Of a stretch of 64,000 nt of DNA, positions 28,691-37,211 are shown in pieces. The position numbers and the translations under genes were made by a program. How positions within the stretch are numbered: position 1 is the stretch's first letter; each line of letters starts with the position of its first letter. This DNA is from Bradyrhizobium canariense. Lineage in GTDB: Bacteria; Pseudomonadota; Alphaproteobacteria; Rhizobiales; Xanthobacteraceae. Where the stretch lies: assembly GCF_019402665.1 (NCBI RefSeq), contig NZ_VSST01000006.1, positions 62,001 to 126,000 on the forward strand, in the 5' to 3' direction. A model generated the notes under the pieces. The model did not search any database. It worked only from the letters and a program-made list of their open reading frames with translations, and had not been told where the DNA came from.

Positions 28691-29482
28691 TCAACGGCGG
28701 GCGCTAGCGGCTCCGGCCTCGCTATCGAAGGTCTTGATCAGCAACTCGGCGACCGCCGCGAGGCACGCTTCGCCGATGGCGTAGCTCGAGCCGATCGGAC
28801 TTCCGATCACGCCGTTCTGCGAAACCGATCGGATGCCGTTCTTCCACATCAGCTCGAGATCAGCCTCCGACAAGCCGCCAAGATGGCCCACCTCGAAGCG
28901 GTCCGGTCTGACGCTGTCGGGCCTAATGACCATCATCAGCGACGTCTCGGCGATGTCGGCGTGCCCGCCGACGGCCGACACGTCTCCTCCGGCTTCGCGC
29001 ACCGCATCGCGCCACGTGTCGATCCATTTCGTCGAGTCGAAGAACGCCAGGATCTCGACATCCGAGGGGACGGCCTCGCGCAAGCGACCGAGCATGTCCT
29101 TCAGGACCGGAAAATTGCCGATGTGACCCGAGTGAATCAGGATACGCTTGAAGCCGTGCCGCGCCAGGCTTGTGCAATAATCGACACAAATCGCTTCCAG
29201 CGTCTCCGGCCGTAGCGAGATCGTACCCGCGAATGGCAGATGGTGAGACGAGCAGCCGACCGTGATGGTCGGCGCCACCAGCGTGTTGCCGCGGCTGCGC
29301 GCGATCCGCTCGGCCAGAGCATCGGCATGATCCGCATCCATGCCCAAAGACAAATGCGGCCCATGCTGCTCGACGGCCCCCAGCGGGATCACTACCGTCG
29401 TGCACCCATCGGCCAGCGCCGCGGCGACTTCCTCGTGGCTCATCTGCTCCAGATAGATCTGATCGGGATATCCGCGCGTCAT
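28691..29482 (-). CDS. Creatininase-family metal-dependent hydrolase
   Basis: About 263 residues from ATG 29482 (4 bp after the hydratase stop). The creatininase metal site is visible: Glu38 and His40 in PLGAVEQHGPHL, Asp49 in GMDADHA, the His in SGHIGNF and the Glu in HADIAETS. Family members hydrolyse cyclic amides and formamides, for example creatinine, or act in riboflavin and mycofactocin maturation. It is the last gene of the VOC-liv-hydratase unit. In this setting it could open a lactam or cyclic intermediate made by the flavin monooxygenase; that is a guess from context. Confidence 0.87.
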   Translation of the reverse strand: MTRGYPDQIYLEQMSHEEVAAALADGCTTVVIPLGAVEQHGPHLSLGMDADHADALAERIARSRGNTLVAPTITVGCSSHHLPFAGTISLRPETLEAICVDYCTSLARHGFKRILIHSGHIGNFPVLKDMLGRLREAVPSDVEILAFFDSTKWIDTWRDAVREAGGDVSAVGGHADIAETSLMMVIRPDSVRPDRFEVGHLGGLSEADLELMWKNGIRSVSQNGVIGSPIGSSYAIGEACLAAVAELLIKTFDSEAGAASARR

Positions 29483-29486
29483 CGGC

Positions 29487-30251
29487 TCAGCCCTTACTGT
29501 TCTTCGACAAAAATCTCGCACGCGCGTTGGTTGAGCTCTCGGCTGTGACATAGGCATCGAGGTCGGCCACGGTCATTTTTTCGAGCGCCTGATCGCTCAT
29601 TTGCGCGGTGAGGTTGAGCGATCGCTTGATGGCATGGAACAGCTTGCGGTCTTTCTGCCGCAACACGCCGCACACGTCTCGCGCACGGGACGCGACCTCC
29701 TCGGTCGGGACGATCTCATTCACGGCGCCGATCGCCACGGCGCGCTCCGCGCCGACGAGCTCGCCCCAGTAGAGCAGCTCTTGCGCCGCCCGCACGCCGA
29801 GCTTCTCGACGGCCCGGCGCATGCCTTTGGTCACCGGCAGCAGGCCATGGTTGATTTCCGGAAATCCAATCTTGCACACCGCATCGGCCACAACATAGTC
29901 CGCATGCAGCAGAAACTCCAGGGCGCCTCCGACCGCATAGCCGCGGACGGCGCAGACGATCGGGCCCGGATAGTTCTCCATCGCCACGAGGAGTTCGTGG
30001 AAGAACCGGATGCGCGGCCTCGCGACGTCGATCCCGACGACTTCCTTGATGTCGCCGCCTGCGCTGAAGAAGCGGTCGCCGCTTCCGGTGAGCACGATGC
30101 CGGGCGGATTCTCGTCGTCGGCAAGGCGCCGGATCGCCTCCAGCAACTCGACGATGAGTTGCGCATTCAGCGCATTGGCCGGCGGCCGGTTCATCGTGAT
30201 CGTGACCAGGTCTTGATCACGCTCGATCAGGAGAGAAGTGGCAGTGTTCAT
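29487..30251 (-). CDS. Enoyl-CoA hydratase / isomerase family protein (second)
   Basis: About 254 residues from ATG 30251. Crotonase signatures: MNRPPANALNAQLIVEL, oxyanion loop GSGDRFFSAGGDIKE and CAVRGYAVGGALEFLLHADYVVA. It differs clearly from the hydratase at 26594-27373, so the two probably act on different CoA esters. It lies 105 bp after livF and 4 bp before the creatininase gene. The exact reaction cannot be told from the sequence. Confidence 0.88.
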   Translation of the reverse strand: MNTATSLLIERDQDLVTITMNRPPANALNAQLIVELLEAIRRLADDENPPGIVLTGSGDRFFSAGGDIKEVVGIDVARPRIRFFHELLVAMENYPGPIVCAVRGYAVGGALEFLLHADYVVADAVCKIGFPEINHGLLPVTKGMRRAVEKLGVRAAQELLYWGELVGAERAVAIGAVNEIVPTEEVASRARDVCGVLRQKDRKLFHAIKRSLNLTAQMSDQALEKMTVADLDAYVTAESSTNARARFLSKNSKG

Positions 30252-30356
30252 CAATGAGACCCAAGCGAGAGGCGGCTGCAACAGCCGGGGAGCGGTGGAC
30301 CGAACGGCGGCGCGACGAGAGCCGCAACGCCCGACGCCTCGCCGAGACGGCGCGCC

Positions 30357-31076
30357 TCACAATCCCAGATAGGCGCGCTGGACATCGGGGTTCTCGAGCA
30401 GATCGCGGCTAGATCCATGCAACACCACGGAGCCGTTCTCGAGCACATAGCCGCGGCTGCTCATCGCGAGCGACTTGGCGACATTCTGCTCGACGAGAAG
30501 GACCGTGATGCCCTGCTCGTTAAGGGATTTGACGACGCCGAACATCACATCGGTCAGTGCCGGCGACAGTCCGATCGACGGCTCGTCGAACATCACGATT
30601 TCTGGCTTCGACATGATCGCCCGACCGATCGCCAGCATCTGTTGCTCGCCGCCGGACAGCGTGCCGGCGAGCTGGTCGCGGCGCTCGCGAAGTCGCCCGA
30701 ACAGCTGATAGACGGAATCAAGCGTATTTGCCAGGTCGTGCCTGGCCCGCTTCAGCGAGCCGCCGATCAGCAGATTGTCCTCGACGGAAAGCGCACTGAA
30801 GATCTGGCGGCCCTCGGCGACCTGAGCGATGCCCATTTCGCAGATGTCCCACGGCGGTCGCCGCGAGATTTCGACTCCGTTGATCCTGACGGAACCGCGC
30901 GACGACGGCACGATCCCCGCGATTGATCGGATCAGAGAGGTCTTGCCGGCGCCGTTGGCGCCGACCACGCAGATCAGTTCACCCTTGCCGATGCGGAGCG
31001 ACACGCCGTTCAGCGCATTGGAGCCGTCATAAGCCACGCACAGGTCGTCGATTTCGAGAAGCGCGTCGTCAGGCAT
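30357..31076 (-). CDS. livF: ABC transporter ATP-binding protein (LivF-like)
   Basis: A 239-residue ABC ATPase: Walker A GANGAGKTS near residue 40, signature LSGGEQQMLAIGRA near 140, Walker B IVMFDEPSIGLSP and the switch histidine region. Length and the order after livG identify LivF of the branched-chain amino acid (HAAT) family. The start overlaps the livG stop by 8 bp. It powers import together with LivG through LivH/LivM. Confidence 0.93.
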   Translation of the reverse strand: MPDDALLEIDDLCVAYDGSNALNGVSLRIGKGELICVVGANGAGKTSLIRSIAGIVPSSRGSVRINGVEISRRPPWDICEMGIAQVAEGRQIFSALSVEDNLLIGGSLKRARHDLANTLDSVYQLFGRLRERRDQLAGTLSGGEQQMLAIGRAIMSKPEIVMFDEPSIGLSPALTDVMFGVVKSLNEQGITVLLVEQNVAKSLAMSSRGYVLENGSVVLHGSSRDLLENPDVQRAYLGL

Positions 31077-31794
31077 GGAAACCGGCTCCCAGATAACTTT
31101 CCAGCACCGCAGGATCCGCTACCACCTCTGACGGCTTGCCCTCGGCGATCTTGACGCCGTGGTGAAGCACCACCACGGTCGACGCCACTTCCATCACGAT
31201 CCGCATCACGTGCTCGACCAGTAGGATCGTCAGTCCACTCTCGGCGAGCCGGTGCAGCACGCCGACGACGCCGGCCGCTTCGGTCGGACGCAGCCCCGCC
31301 ATCACTTCGTCGAGCAGCAGCAACTTAGGGCGAGTCGAGAGCGCCTTCGCCATCTCGAGCATCTTGCGATCGGGCAACGTCAACTGATCCGTCCGGGCAT
31401 TCGCCTTGCCGGCGAGCCCGACATTTTCGAGCGACTCATACGCCTTGTCCCGCGCCTCCTTGACGTTCGTCGTCCAACTGAAGGCGCCCACCATGGCATT
31501 CTCGAGCACCGACATATCTTTCATCGGCCGGACGATCTGGAAGGTGCGCGCAATGCCCATGCGGCACACCGCTTCGGGCGGCTCGCGCTCGAGCGAACAC
31601 CCCTCGAACAACACCTGCCCGGCGGTCGGTCTCAGCGCCCCGGCGACGAGATTGAAGCAGGTGGTCTTGCCGGCGCCGTTCGGCCCGATCAGGGCGGTGA
31701 TGCGGCCTGCCTGCAGTGAGAAGCTGACGTCATTGACCGCGACCAATCCAACGAACGCTTTGGTCAAGTTCTTCACTTCGAGCAGCGCGGTCAT
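31069..31794 (-). CDS. livG: ABC transporter ATP-binding protein (LivG-like)
   Basis: A 241-residue ABC ATPase from ATG 31794, whose bases overlap the livM stop (ATGA). Walker A GPNGAGKTTC, signature region LTLPDRKMLEMAKALS and Walker B LLLLDEVMAGLRP are present, as is the C-terminal LLVEHVMRIVME. The ABC signature reads LPDRK where LSxGQ is usual, as commonly seen in LivG. The frame is open to 32253, but that part is livM in another frame and is not coding. Confidence 0.92.
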   Translation of the reverse strand: MTALLEVKNLTKAFVGLVAVNDVSFSLQAGRITALIGPNGAGKTTCFNLVAGALRPTAGQVLFEGCSLEREPPEAVCRMGIARTFQIVRPMKDMSVLENAMVGAFSWTTNVKEARDKAYESLENVGLAGKANARTDQLTLPDRKMLEMAKALSTRPKLLLLDEVMAGLRPTEAAGVVGVLHRLAESGLTILLVEHVMRIVMEVASTVVVLHHGVKIAEGKPSEVVADPAVLESYLGAGFHA

Positions 31795-32822
31795 TCCTCG
31801 GCCTTCCGCAGTTGTGAGATCCGGCCGCGCGCCGGCAGCTGGATCGCCCCGTAGAGCCGGACGATCGCCGGCCAGATGCCGTCGGGCAGAAACCACACGA
31901 CCAGGATCAGCACCGCCCCGTAGGCGACGCTGTTCAGTCCGGGGAGCCCCAGGCTGTCGCCGAGCGCCCCCATGGCGTGATGCAGCGGGATCGCGGCCAT
32001 CGAGCCGACCAGCGGGCCGAATGCAGTGCCCAATCCGCCAACCACGGGGCCGATCAGGACATCGACCGAGATCGCCATGCCCATGATCGAATCCGGAAAG
32101 ATCGCGCCCTGCACCAGGCCCAGGACGCCGCCGCCGATCGCGGCCGTCGCGGCCGATATCGAGACCACCAGCACCTTGTGGCGAAACGTCCGCACCCCCA
32201 GCGCGCGGGCGGCCTCGTCGTCGTCCCGCATCGCCCGCCAGACATAGCCCCAATAGGACCGCGAGATCAGCTCCGTTCCCGCGACGCCGATGGCCGCAAG
32301 CGCGAGCGCGACGAAGTAGTAAAACCGCGCGTCACCGCGCAGCATCCCGAGGTCCATCGTGCCGCTCGGCGCCTGATAGAACAGGCCCTGCATGCCGCCG
32401 ACATAGTCCCACCCGCCGAACATGATCCGGGCGAATTCGGCGGCTGCGATCGTGAGCAGCGCGAAATAGATGCCACGGACCTCGAAGCGGAAGCTCAGCC
32501 ACGCCAGCACCGCGCCGACGAAGCCCGCAATCACCGCGCCCAGCAGCAGACCGATCCACGGGGTGACGCCGTATTTAATGTTCAGGATCGCCACCGCATA
32601 CGCACCGATTCCAACGAACAGCGCGTGACCGATGGATAGCTGCCCGCCGATCCCGAGCATCAGGTTCCACGATTGTCCCAGGAAGGTGAACAACAGGACG
32701 ATCGTCAGAAGCGAGATGACGTAGGCGTTGGACATGCCACCCACCATGGCCAGGGCGGCGAAGACCAGAGCGCCGGCGCCCCAACGCTTGGTGTCGCTGG
32801 CTTGATCAGATGTCCTTTGCAC
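31791..32822 (-). CDS. livM: ABC transporter permease (LivM-like)
   Basis: A 343-residue membrane permease with about eight to ten hydrophobic segments. The LivM hallmark GQLSIGHALFVGIGAYAVA lies near residue 60-78, and LGLVQGAIFPDSIMGMAISVDVLIGPVVGGLGT is in the C-terminal half. The start overlaps the livH stop by 17 bp and the stop overlaps livG. It forms the channel with LivH. Confidence 0.92.
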   Translation of the reverse strand: MQRTSDQASDTKRWGAGALVFAALAMVGGMSNAYVISLLTIVLLFTFLGQSWNLMLGIGGQLSIGHALFVGIGAYAVAILNIKYGVTPWIGLLLGAVIAGFVGAVLAWLSFRFEVRGIYFALLTIAAAEFARIMFGGWDYVGGMQGLFYQAPSGTMDLGMLRGDARFYYFVALALAAIGVAGTELISRSYWGYVWRAMRDDDEAARALGVRTFRHKVLVVSISAATAAIGGGVLGLVQGAIFPDSIMGMAISVDVLIGPVVGGLGTAFGPLVGSMAAIPLHHAMGALGDSLGLPGLNSVAYGAVLILVVWFLPDGIWPAIVRLYGAIQLPARGRISQLRKAEE

Positions 32823-33675
32823 CGAAAAACCCCCTCGGACGTAAAATCAGGATGATTATCAGGAGCGCGTAAGGGAGTGCAGTTTTCATCGACGGCGTGA
32901 ACATCAAGGCCGCGATCGCTTCGGCGACTCCGATCGTCAGGCCGCCCAGAAGAGCGCCGCCGAAGCTGCCGAGACCGCCGACGATCACCGTCACGAAGGC
33001 CAGCAGCGTGAAGTCGACGGCGAGATAGGGTTGCGCATCGAACAGCGGCGAGATCAATGCGCCGGCGACGCCAGCGCAGGCGGCTCCGATGCCGAAGGTC
33101 ACCGCATAGACCCGAGGGATATTAAGCCCGACCACCAGTCCGCCGAGTCGATTATTGGCGGCGCCCCGCAGCGATCGGCCGAATGCGGAGTACTTCAGAT
33201 AGGCTCCCAGTGCGGCGATTAGCAGGCCGGCCGTAGCGGCCGCCTGGATGCGGGCCCAATCCAAGGTGAGCGGTCCCACGCTCACGGTCTGGAAGGACAG
33301 CTGAGACGCCGTCGGCCGCGGATCCGGACCGAACGACATCAGCAATACGCCGCTGAAAAGCAGTGAGAGGCCGATGAAGACGATAAACTGATAATGATGC
33401 GGCCGGTTGACGAACCGCTTCACGACGAGCGTCTCCAGCAGATAGCCGAACACGAACATGACGACCGCGGCGACCGCAGCGGCTAGAAAGATCGGGGCGT
33501 CCCAAATTCGAACGGTCCAGTATCCGATGTAGATCCCGAACACGACCATCTCGCCATGAGCGAAATTGACCACGCGCATGACGCCGAAGATGATCGTGAG
33601 ACCGAGCGCGACGAGCCCGTAAACCAGTCCGATGAGCACCCCGCCGGCGATGACATTGAGCCAGAGCGACAGCAT
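32806..33675 (-). CDS. livH: ABC transporter permease (LivH-like)
   Basis: About 289 residues from ATG 33675 (MLSLWLNVIAGGVLIG), the usual length of LivH. It has the family motif VNFAHGEMVVFGIYI near residue 40 and GGLGSFGGALLGGLTIGVAE near the C-terminus, with about eight membrane segments. The frame is open a further 47 codons upstream, but that stretch is Arg-rich without family similarity. It is the first transport gene of the operon, 113 bp after the flavin reductase. Confidence 0.92.
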   Translation of the reverse strand: MLSLWLNVIAGGVLIGLVYGLVALGLTIIFGVMRVVNFAHGEMVVFGIYIGYWTVRIWDAPIFLAAAVAAVVMFVFGYLLETLVVKRFVNRPHHYQFIVFIGLSLLFSGVLLMSFGPDPRPTASQLSFQTVSVGPLTLDWARIQAAATAGLLIAALGAYLKYSAFGRSLRGAANNRLGGLVVGLNIPRVYAVTFGIGAACAGVAGALISPLFDAQPYLAVDFTLLAFVTVIVGGLGSFGGALLGGLTIGVAEAIAALMFTPSMKTALPYALLIIILILRPRGFFGAKDI

Positions 33676-33788
33676 CAGCGACCGACCGCTGATGGATGCG
33701 CGATGGAAAGTCTTCGTCTTCCTTGCATGCTGATCGGCTCCATCTTGGCTGTAGCGGAAACGTAGCGGCGCCTGACGTCGTCTGTGTT

Positions 33789-34313
33789 TCAGACCGCCTT
33801 TGGCGCGGCGAAACATCCGTCGATGTAGACGAGCGACTCACATCCGGCTCTCGTGGTCTGAGCCACCACTTCTCCGGTGAAAATGGTGTGACTACTGTCG
33901 CTGTAAGCATTCACCACGCGGCAATCGAAGCTGCAGACCGCGCCGACCAGACTCGGTGCTCCGGTTTTGAGATCGCACCACAAACCGTCGCCGAAGCGGA
34001 TATCGCCCTTGCTGCCGTCCTGCCCGGAAAACTTGAGCGCCAGATCGCGATGCTCGACCCCCAGAATATTCCAGCAGAACGACCGACTGCTGAGAATGGT
34101 GTCGTGCGCACCGGCAGATCGATTGACGCAAACCAGCACGCTGGGCGGAGCCGCCGACAGTGAGCAGCCCGCCGTCAGTGTCAGACCATGGCGGTTCGGC
34201 GCCCGGCCTGCCGTGACGATCGACACGGTGCCCGGCACGCTGCGCATTGCAGCGCGGAATGCTGCGGCATCGAGTGGGCTCGTTTCGGACAGCGGCGGTG
34301 TTGCGGACGGCAT
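33789..34313 (-). CDS. Flavin reductase-domain protein
   Basis: About 174 residues from ATG 34313; ATG 34334 is also possible. The flavin reductase / HpaC-like split-barrel pattern is seen: DAAAFRAAMRSVPGTVSIVT, GLTLTAGCSLSAAPPSVLVCVN, SRSFCWNIL and a C-terminal YIDGCF. Such proteins make reduced FMN or FAD with NAD(P)H for partner monooxygenases. It stands in the same island as the LLM monooxygenase (27390-28523), its likely client. It follows the VOC gene by 90 bp and precedes livH. Confidence 0.86.
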   Translation of the reverse strand: MPSATPPLSETSPLDAAAFRAAMRSVPGTVSIVTAGRAPNRHGLTLTAGCSLSAAPPSVLVCVNRSAGAHDTILSSRSFCWNILGVEHRDLALKFSGQDGSKGDIRFGDGLWCDLKTGAPSLVGAVCSFDCRVVNAYSDSSHTIFTGEVVAQTTRAGCESLVYIDGCFAAPKAV

Positions 34314-34403
34314 GGCTACGACCCTTGGATTCATGGGATGGATGCGCCCTCTTTGTCTGGTTGTGAGTCCGGGCATGCAGCGCTGCCCCGGTGAACGTCT
34401 GAG

Positions 34404-34757
34404 CTATCCGGCTGCTTGATAGAACTGGATGACGTTGCCGCCCGGATCCCGCACCTTCACCGCACGGCCGTGACTGGCCATGTCCCGAACTGCGCCGACT
34501 TGCGCCCCCATGGCTGCGGCACGCTCCATGGCGGCCTCGAGGTCATCGACATCGAAGACAAGAACGGCATCTTGCAGCTGGTCCGAGACCGACTCCGTCG
34601 GTCCGGCGACGCAGAACGCAGCCGCATCGCTCACGAACTGGATCCACTTGCCGGGGTCAGCGAAGCGCACCTTCAGACCCAGGCCTTCGTAGAACTCGGC
34701 CAGGCGTCCAGGATCGTTCGCTGTCAAATAGACTTGCTTCAGTTTCACGCTCGACAT
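34404..34757 (-). CDS. VOC-superfamily (glyoxalase/extradiol dioxygenase fold) protein
   Basis: A 117-residue single VOC module: KLKQVYLTANDPGRLAEFYEGLG at the N-terminus (residues 6-28) and the C-terminal VRDPGGNVIQFYQ. With only one short module it would dimerise to build its metal site. VOC proteins include lyases, epimerases, dioxygenases and binding proteins, so the reaction is open; methylmalonyl-CoA epimerase also belongs to this fold, but this sequence is too short and unlike it to claim that. It heads the operon that runs through the liv genes to the creatininase gene. Confidence 0.8.
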   Translation of the reverse strand: MSSVKLKQVYLTANDPGRLAEFYEGLGLKVRFADPGKWIQFVSDAAAFCVAGPTESVSDQLQDAVLVFDVDDLEAAMERAAAMGAQVGAVRDMASHGRAVKVRDPGGNVIQFYQAAG

Positions 34758-35367
34758 CCAAACCGTCGCTACCCAAGTGCGATCGTGGGTGGATAGTCGC
34801 CCGAGCCTCTCAGCATTACTGCTTGAACAACGCCTGTCACAGAAGCTTCATCAGCATTTTATGCTGTAACAACTTGTCGAGTCGCTAGATCCAACTCTGC
34901 ATCCGGCCGATCTTTGCCATTTTCTGGTTGACGAGGGTGGGCGTCGTTGCTGCCGAACCTTTTGTCTCACGCAACGCCCGCGGCGTGGTCAGCGAAGTGG
35001 GACCAGGGCCACACGCGACGACAGGCGGTTGTACGAAACAGGGCAGCTCTCGACATCGAGCTCTGCTGCACATCCCGTCAAGTGACATGGGGAGCCAATC
35101 GATGGAGCGGCGGGCATTACATCTTGACCGAATCCGCGGATCAACGTCGGCCTGCATATCGCATAGGCAAAAAATGTATCAGAAGTAGGCAACTAACCTC
35201 CTGATCGCAATGCACAATGCGAAGGTTGACGGTTTTTCAATATAAGTCGATGATTTGTCGAAATCCCACAAGCGCAATTGCGGTTAGCTTTTACCACGCG
35301 ATTGTCATCACCCCGCAAACGACGGTGATACGCGCTGCAGAAGACTGCCATAATTGGGAGATACGCG
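34758..35367. other. Divergent intergenic region between the VOC-liv operon and lrp
   Basis: 610 bp with no convincing gene in any frame. The first 110 bp hold the best Lrp-like palindrome in the window (34852-34866) and a related one at 34812-34823 (AGCATTACTGCT). The rest is moderately AT-rich toward 35150-35350, as expected for the lrp promoter. Confidence 0.6.
34852..34866. promoter_or_regulatory. Lrp-like palindrome ahead of the VOC-liv operon (best site)
   Basis: CAGCATTTTATGCTG has perfect 6-bp arms and agrees with 14 of 15 positions of the E. coli Lrp consensus YAGHAWATTWTDCTR. A half-similar site, AGCATTACTGCT, lies 40 bp nearer the operon. It is 95-109 bp upstream of the VOC start and about 500 bp from lrp. 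Confidence 0.65.
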
Positions 35368-35991
35368 ATGTCAACGACCTCTCTCGACAGAATAGATATC
35401 AAGATCCTCAACGAGCTCCAGCAGAATGCGAGCTTGACCAATGTCGAGCTCGCATCACGCGTGAATCTCTCGCCGTCGCCGTGTCTGGCACGCGTCAGAA
35501 CACTCGAAAAGCTCGGTGTGATCGATCGACGGATCGCCCTTCTCGATCCCGCCGTGCTCGGCATTGGTGTAACGGCTTTCATCCAGATCAAGCTGGAAAA
35601 GCAGGTCCAGACGTCCCTCGAGAATTTCACACGATCCATCGACCGGCTGGCCCAGGTAATGGAATGCTATCTCATGACCGGTGAGAGCGACTACATGCTC
35701 CGCGTCATGGCGGCCGACATCGAAGATCTCGAAGACCTGATTGTCAACAAACTATCCCGCATCCCCGGCGTCAGCAGCATTCGATCAAATCTGGCCCTCA
35801 AGCGCATTTCGTACAAGACCGTGCTGCCGATCGACACCAATCGGCCGGTCACCGTCAAGGCTTGCGCCAACCCCTCGCGCCCTCTGGAGCGCTCACCAAG
35901 ACCCCGATACGACCCAACTGGTCCTTTGCTGTCCGATGCGCCGATCGGGCTGGACACCAATCGTCCCAGCTACAGCGTGGAAAGACTATGA
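35368..35991 (+). CDS. Lrp/AsnC-family transcriptional regulator with a C-terminal extension
   Basis: A 207-residue regulator; GGGAG precedes ATG 35368. The N-terminal HTH (DRIDIKILNELQQNASLTNVELASRVNLSPSPC) spans residues 6-39, followed by the RAM ligand-binding domain ending about residue 150 (SNLALKRISYKTVLPI). Typical family members stop there. Here about 50 further residues follow, with two copies of DTNRP (PIDTNRPV and GLDTNRPS) in a Pro/Arg-rich stretch. It overlaps the ribB-like gene (ATGA). It is the natural candidate for binding the Lrp-like palindromes ahead of the neighbouring operons. Confidence 0.9.
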   Translation: MSTTSLDRIDIKILNELQQNASLTNVELASRVNLSPSPCLARVRTLEKLGVIDRRIALLDPAVLGIGVTAFIQIKLEKQVQTSLENFTRSIDRLAQVMECYLMTGESDYMLRVMAADIEDLEDLIVNKLSRIPGVSSIRSNLALKRISYKTVLPIDTNRPVTVKACANPSRPLERSPRPRYDPTGPLLSDAPIGLDTNRPSYSVERL

Positions 35992-37211
35992 GGCGCCCCG
36001 CCATGCGCTCCGGCCAGTTGGACAATAATGGTGAAGTTAAGATCGGCAGAGTGCTCGAGCGGCGCTGCGAGCCTGACAATCCGCACAAGACCCAACGCGA
36101 GCACCCGTCGGTTCCAGCGAGCAGAGCGACCGAGATGACGGGTGTGATCGAAGCGGCCCTGCAGGCGCTCGCCGACGGCGAAATCGTCGTGGTCACCGAC
36201 GACGACGATCGCGAGGGCGAAGGGGACCTCATCGTTGCCGCCTCGCGGTGTACCGCTGAGAAGATGGCCTTCATCATTCGCCATACATCGGGAATCGTCT
36301 GCGCTCCGATTACCCTCGAAGACGCGAGACGCCTGCGGCTTGACCCGATGGTTGTCAACAACGACTCGGCTCACACCACGGCGTTCACCGTGTCAGTGGA
36401 CTACCGGCCGGATAACGGTACGGGCATCTCGGCCGAAGAGCGGGCCTCGTGCTGCCGTGCACTCGCCAACCCCAACGCCGGCGCCGGCGATTTTTGCCGG
36501 CCGGGACACGTCTTCCCGCTGATCGCAAAAGAAGGGGGCGTACTCATGCGCTCGGGTCACACCGAGGCCGCCGTCGACCTGTGCAGACTGGCAGGTCTCG
36601 AGCCGGTCGGCGTCATCAGCGAACTGATGAACGACGATGGCTCGGTGATGAAGGGGCCGCAAGTCGCGGCGTTCGCCGACAAGCACAAGCTGAAACAGGT
36701 CACCATCGCAGACCTCATCAGCTTCCGGCAGGCCCGCGAGACGCTGATCGAGCGCGTCTCGAGCGTCACGGCGGAGAGCCCGATCGGCCCGCTCCAGGGC
36801 TATTCGTATCGCTCGCCGTTCGACCCCATTCATCACGTCGCCTATATCTACGGAGAACTGGGCGACGGCACCAACGTCCTTACGCGCTTCTACAAACCCA
36901 ACATCCTGCGCGATTTGTTCTCGGGTCAGGAACAGGCCAAGATGAACGTCATTCTGCAACGCTTCAAGGATAATGGCAGCGGCGTGCTCGTCTATCTGCG
37001 CGACGGCGCGGCGGGCGTTCCGCCTGCGCCGCTAGGCCCGATCAGTTCGCGCGAAGACGACCGTAATCGGCAATGGCGCGAGATCGGCGTCGGCGCCCAG
37101 ATCCTGCGGGATCTCAAGATCAGCTCCATCCGTCACCTCACGTCGTCGACGCATCACTTCAAGGGACTGTCAGGCTTCGGCATCGAGATCGTCCGAAACG
37201 AAGCGCTCTAA
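35988..37211 (+). CDS. ribB: 3,4-dihydroxy-2-butanone 4-phosphate synthase with degenerate GTP cyclohydrolase II domain (RibBX-like)
   Basis: About 407 residues from ATG 35988, which overlaps the lrp stop (ATGA). The N-terminal DHBP synthase domain is intact: DDDDREGEGDLIVAA, NAGAGDFCRPGHVFPL and LMRSGHTEAAVDLCRLAGL. The C-terminal half is laid out like GTP cyclohydrolase II but lacks the zinc-binding Cys cluster and the RVHSEC-type motif, so that activity is probably absent. It supplies the four-carbon unit for riboflavin. Coupling to an Lrp gene next to FMN-dependent oxygenase genes suggests flavin supply on demand. Its 3' end overlaps the convergent araC gene by 42 bp. Confidence 0.88.
   Translation: MRRPAMRSGQLDNNGEVKIGRVLERRCEPDNPHKTQREHPSVPASRATEMTGVIEAALQALADGEIVVVTDDDDREGEGDLIVAASRCTAEKMAFIIRHTSGIVCAPITLEDARRLRLDPMVVNNDSAHTTAFTVSVDYRPDNGTGISAEERASCCRALANPNAGAGDFCRPGHVFPLIAKEGGVLMRSGHTEAAVDLCRLAGLEPVGVISELMNDDGSVMKGPQVAAFADKHKLKQVTIADLISFRQARETLIERVSSVTAESPIGPLQGYSYRSPFDPIHHVAYIYGELGDGTNVLTRFYKPNILRDLFSGQEQAKMNVILQRFKDNGSGVLVYLRDGAAGVPPAPLGPISSREDDRNRQWREIGVGAQILRDLKISSIRHLTSSTHHFKGLSGFGIEIVRNEAL

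Noticed and set aside
31795..32253. Long in-frame N-terminal extension of livG
   Set aside because: It is the livM coding sequence in another frame, Arg/Gly-rich without family similarity; ATG 31794 overlaps the livM stop in the usual way.
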